Shown: piece by piece, positions 46,901-47,738 of the stretch | How the letters are laid out: every line of letters starts with the position of its first letter | How positions within the stretch are numbered: position 1 is the first letter of the stretch | Source of the DNA: Bodo saltans | Taxonomy: Eukaryota > Euglenozoa > Kinetoplastea > Eubodonida > Bodonidae | Length of the DNA: 47,738 nt | Assembly (NCBI GenBank): GCA_001460835.1 | Contig: CYKH01001563.1 | Location: 885 to 48,622, forward strand | Reading direction: 5' to 3' | Made by a program: the position numbers and the translations under genes | The notes under the pieces: generated by a model | Told to the model about the DNA's origin: nothing | The model's input: the letters and a program-made list of their open reading frames with translations, nothing else | Databases searched by the model: none

Positions 46901-47738
46901 ATGCCTGATATGCTGAAGTCGGTAAAACTTGTCGTCGTATTTCGGCGGCAACGAACAGCCTCGCCAGTGCTGACGCTGGCGGCAACGAACAGCCTCGCCA
47001 GTGCTGACGCTGCATCGCTTGGTGCTTCTGAGTTTTCTTGGTTGCATCGCAGTGCTGACACCCAGTCCAGTTGCCGGAGCTTCTTGTTATGATGATTACG
47101 ACTATGACTATGGCAGGAGCTACGTGTACTGCGACTACGATGGTAGCGAATGCAATGCAGGTTATGTAAGTGATTGTTACTGTCGCGGGTATAATGCTGT
47201 TGTCAGTTGCTCGTGTCCTGCAGCGTATGGTGGGAGTGCGTGTGAGCTGACGTATTGCACTGCGTCTGATTGCAACAACAGAGCTTACTCAGTATCAGGA
47301 TATCGCCCTAGCTGTACTTGCTCGTGCAACGCTGGATACAGCGGAAGCTCATGCGAGCTGACGTATTGCACTGTTTCCGCCGACTGCAACAACAGAGCGT
47401 CTTCGGTGTCAGGATTCCGCCCTAGCTGTACTTGTTCATGCTACAGTGCATACAGTGGAAGCTCATGCGAGTCGACGTACTGCACAGCTAGCGACTGCAA
47501 CAACAGAGCGTCATCTGTTTCTGGCTCTCGTCCGAACTGTGGATGTACGTGCTCCGCTGGATACGGTGGAAGTGCGTGCGAATCGACGTATTGCACTGTG
47601 CCAACCGATTGCAGTAACTCAGCATCCTTTGTATCAGGATATCGCCCTAGCTGTACTTGCTCGTGCAACGCTGGATACGGTGGAAGTGCGTGCGAATCGA
47701 CGTATTGCACTGTGCCAACCGATTGCAGTAACTCAGCA
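46901..47738 (+). CDS. Secreted/surface EGF-like repeat protein (5' frame broken, 3' cut by window)
   Basis: The EGF-like frame is open from about 46974 to the window end but has no ATG. ATG 46901 (MPDMLKSVKLVVVFRRQ) is in another frame up to a 34-bp tandem duplication at 46944-47011; without one copy the two frames join. The coding part then has a signal-peptide-like segment (LHRLVLLSFLGCIAVLTP), a Tyr/Asp-rich start and Cys-rich modules. Five repeats start at Cys codons 47256, 47367, 47481, 47592 and 47706, 37-38 residues each, with pattern C-x4/5-C-x13-C-x-C-x-C-x8-C. They suggest an extracellular adhesive or surface protein. The related EGF fragment on the minus strand at 45850 supports a local family. 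Confidence 0.65.
46944..47011. repeat. 34-bp tandem duplication
   Basis: The unit GGCGGCAACGAACAGCCTCG, continuing CCAGTGCTGACGCT, occurs at 46944 and again at 46978 with no difference seen. The length 34 shifts the frame by one base. Confidence 0.92.
47256..47738 (+). repeat. Tandem repeats of 111-114 bp encoding EGF-like modules
   Basis: Copies begin at 47256, 47367, 47481, 47592 and 47706 and share TATTGCACTG, GATTGCAACAAC and CGCCCTAGCTGTACTTG. The 47592 and 47706 copies are identical over all visible bases of the last one. The array continues beyond the window. Confidence 0.9.

Noticed and set aside
47256-47738. CRISPR-like array because of regular repeats
   Set aside because: The repeats are 111-114 bp, wholly coding, and the variation follows codons; they are EGF-like protein modules.

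Overview
The window is nuclear protist DNA, most likely from a free-living kinetoplastid such as Bodo saltans. Every recognisable gene is intronless. The first ~44 kb carries all its genes on one strand, separated by roughly 170-1,300 bp spacers rich in polypyrimidine and poly(T)/poly(A) tracts, as expected for polycistronic transcription with trans-splicing. Several gene types are eukaryotic and flagellar: a Tctex-type dynein light chain, a CFAP210-like axonemal protein and a centrin/calmodulin-like protein. Many proteins carry Gln/Asn/Ser/Ala/Gly-rich inserts. The species assignment is inference; I could not run a search.

Positions 1-44,000 are a directional + strand gene cluster: the end of an unknown protein, an unknown membrane protein, a coiled-coil protein, an RMND1/DUF155 mitochondrial protein, a small unknown protein, an EndoG-like nuclease, an M1 aminopeptidase, ribosomal protein S4, a nucleoside transporter, a Tctex dynein light chain, a MAM33/p32 protein, a centrin-like protein, an ABHD11-like hydrolase, a WD40-kinase-ADP-ribosyltransferase fusion (frame-broken), a second DUF155 protein, RPB10, a CFAP210-like protein, a very large EF-hand/cyclic-nucleotide-gated-type K+ channel (preceded in frame by an ORF ended by one TAG), a broken RING protein, cytosolic leucyl-tRNA synthetase and a multipass transporter-like protein. 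As usual in kinetoplastid clusters, neighbours are mostly unrelated. Four or five genes act in mitochondria (two DUF155 proteins, EndoG, p32, possibly ABHD11).

Positions 44,000-47,738 differ. The coding strand flips to minus for a Ser/Thr-rich mucin-like protein with an EGF-like fragment, then back to plus for a secreted or surface protein with tandem EGF-like repeats that runs off the end. These reading frames carry frameshifts, one explained by a 34-bp tandem duplication. The region looks like a strand-switch zone with a decaying or rapidly changing surface-protein family.

The most unusual item is the WD40-protein kinase-PARP-type ADP-ribosyltransferase protein at 21404-23942. It joins near-identical sensor-like repeats to two signalling or effector enzymes and has one frameshift in the kinase activation region.
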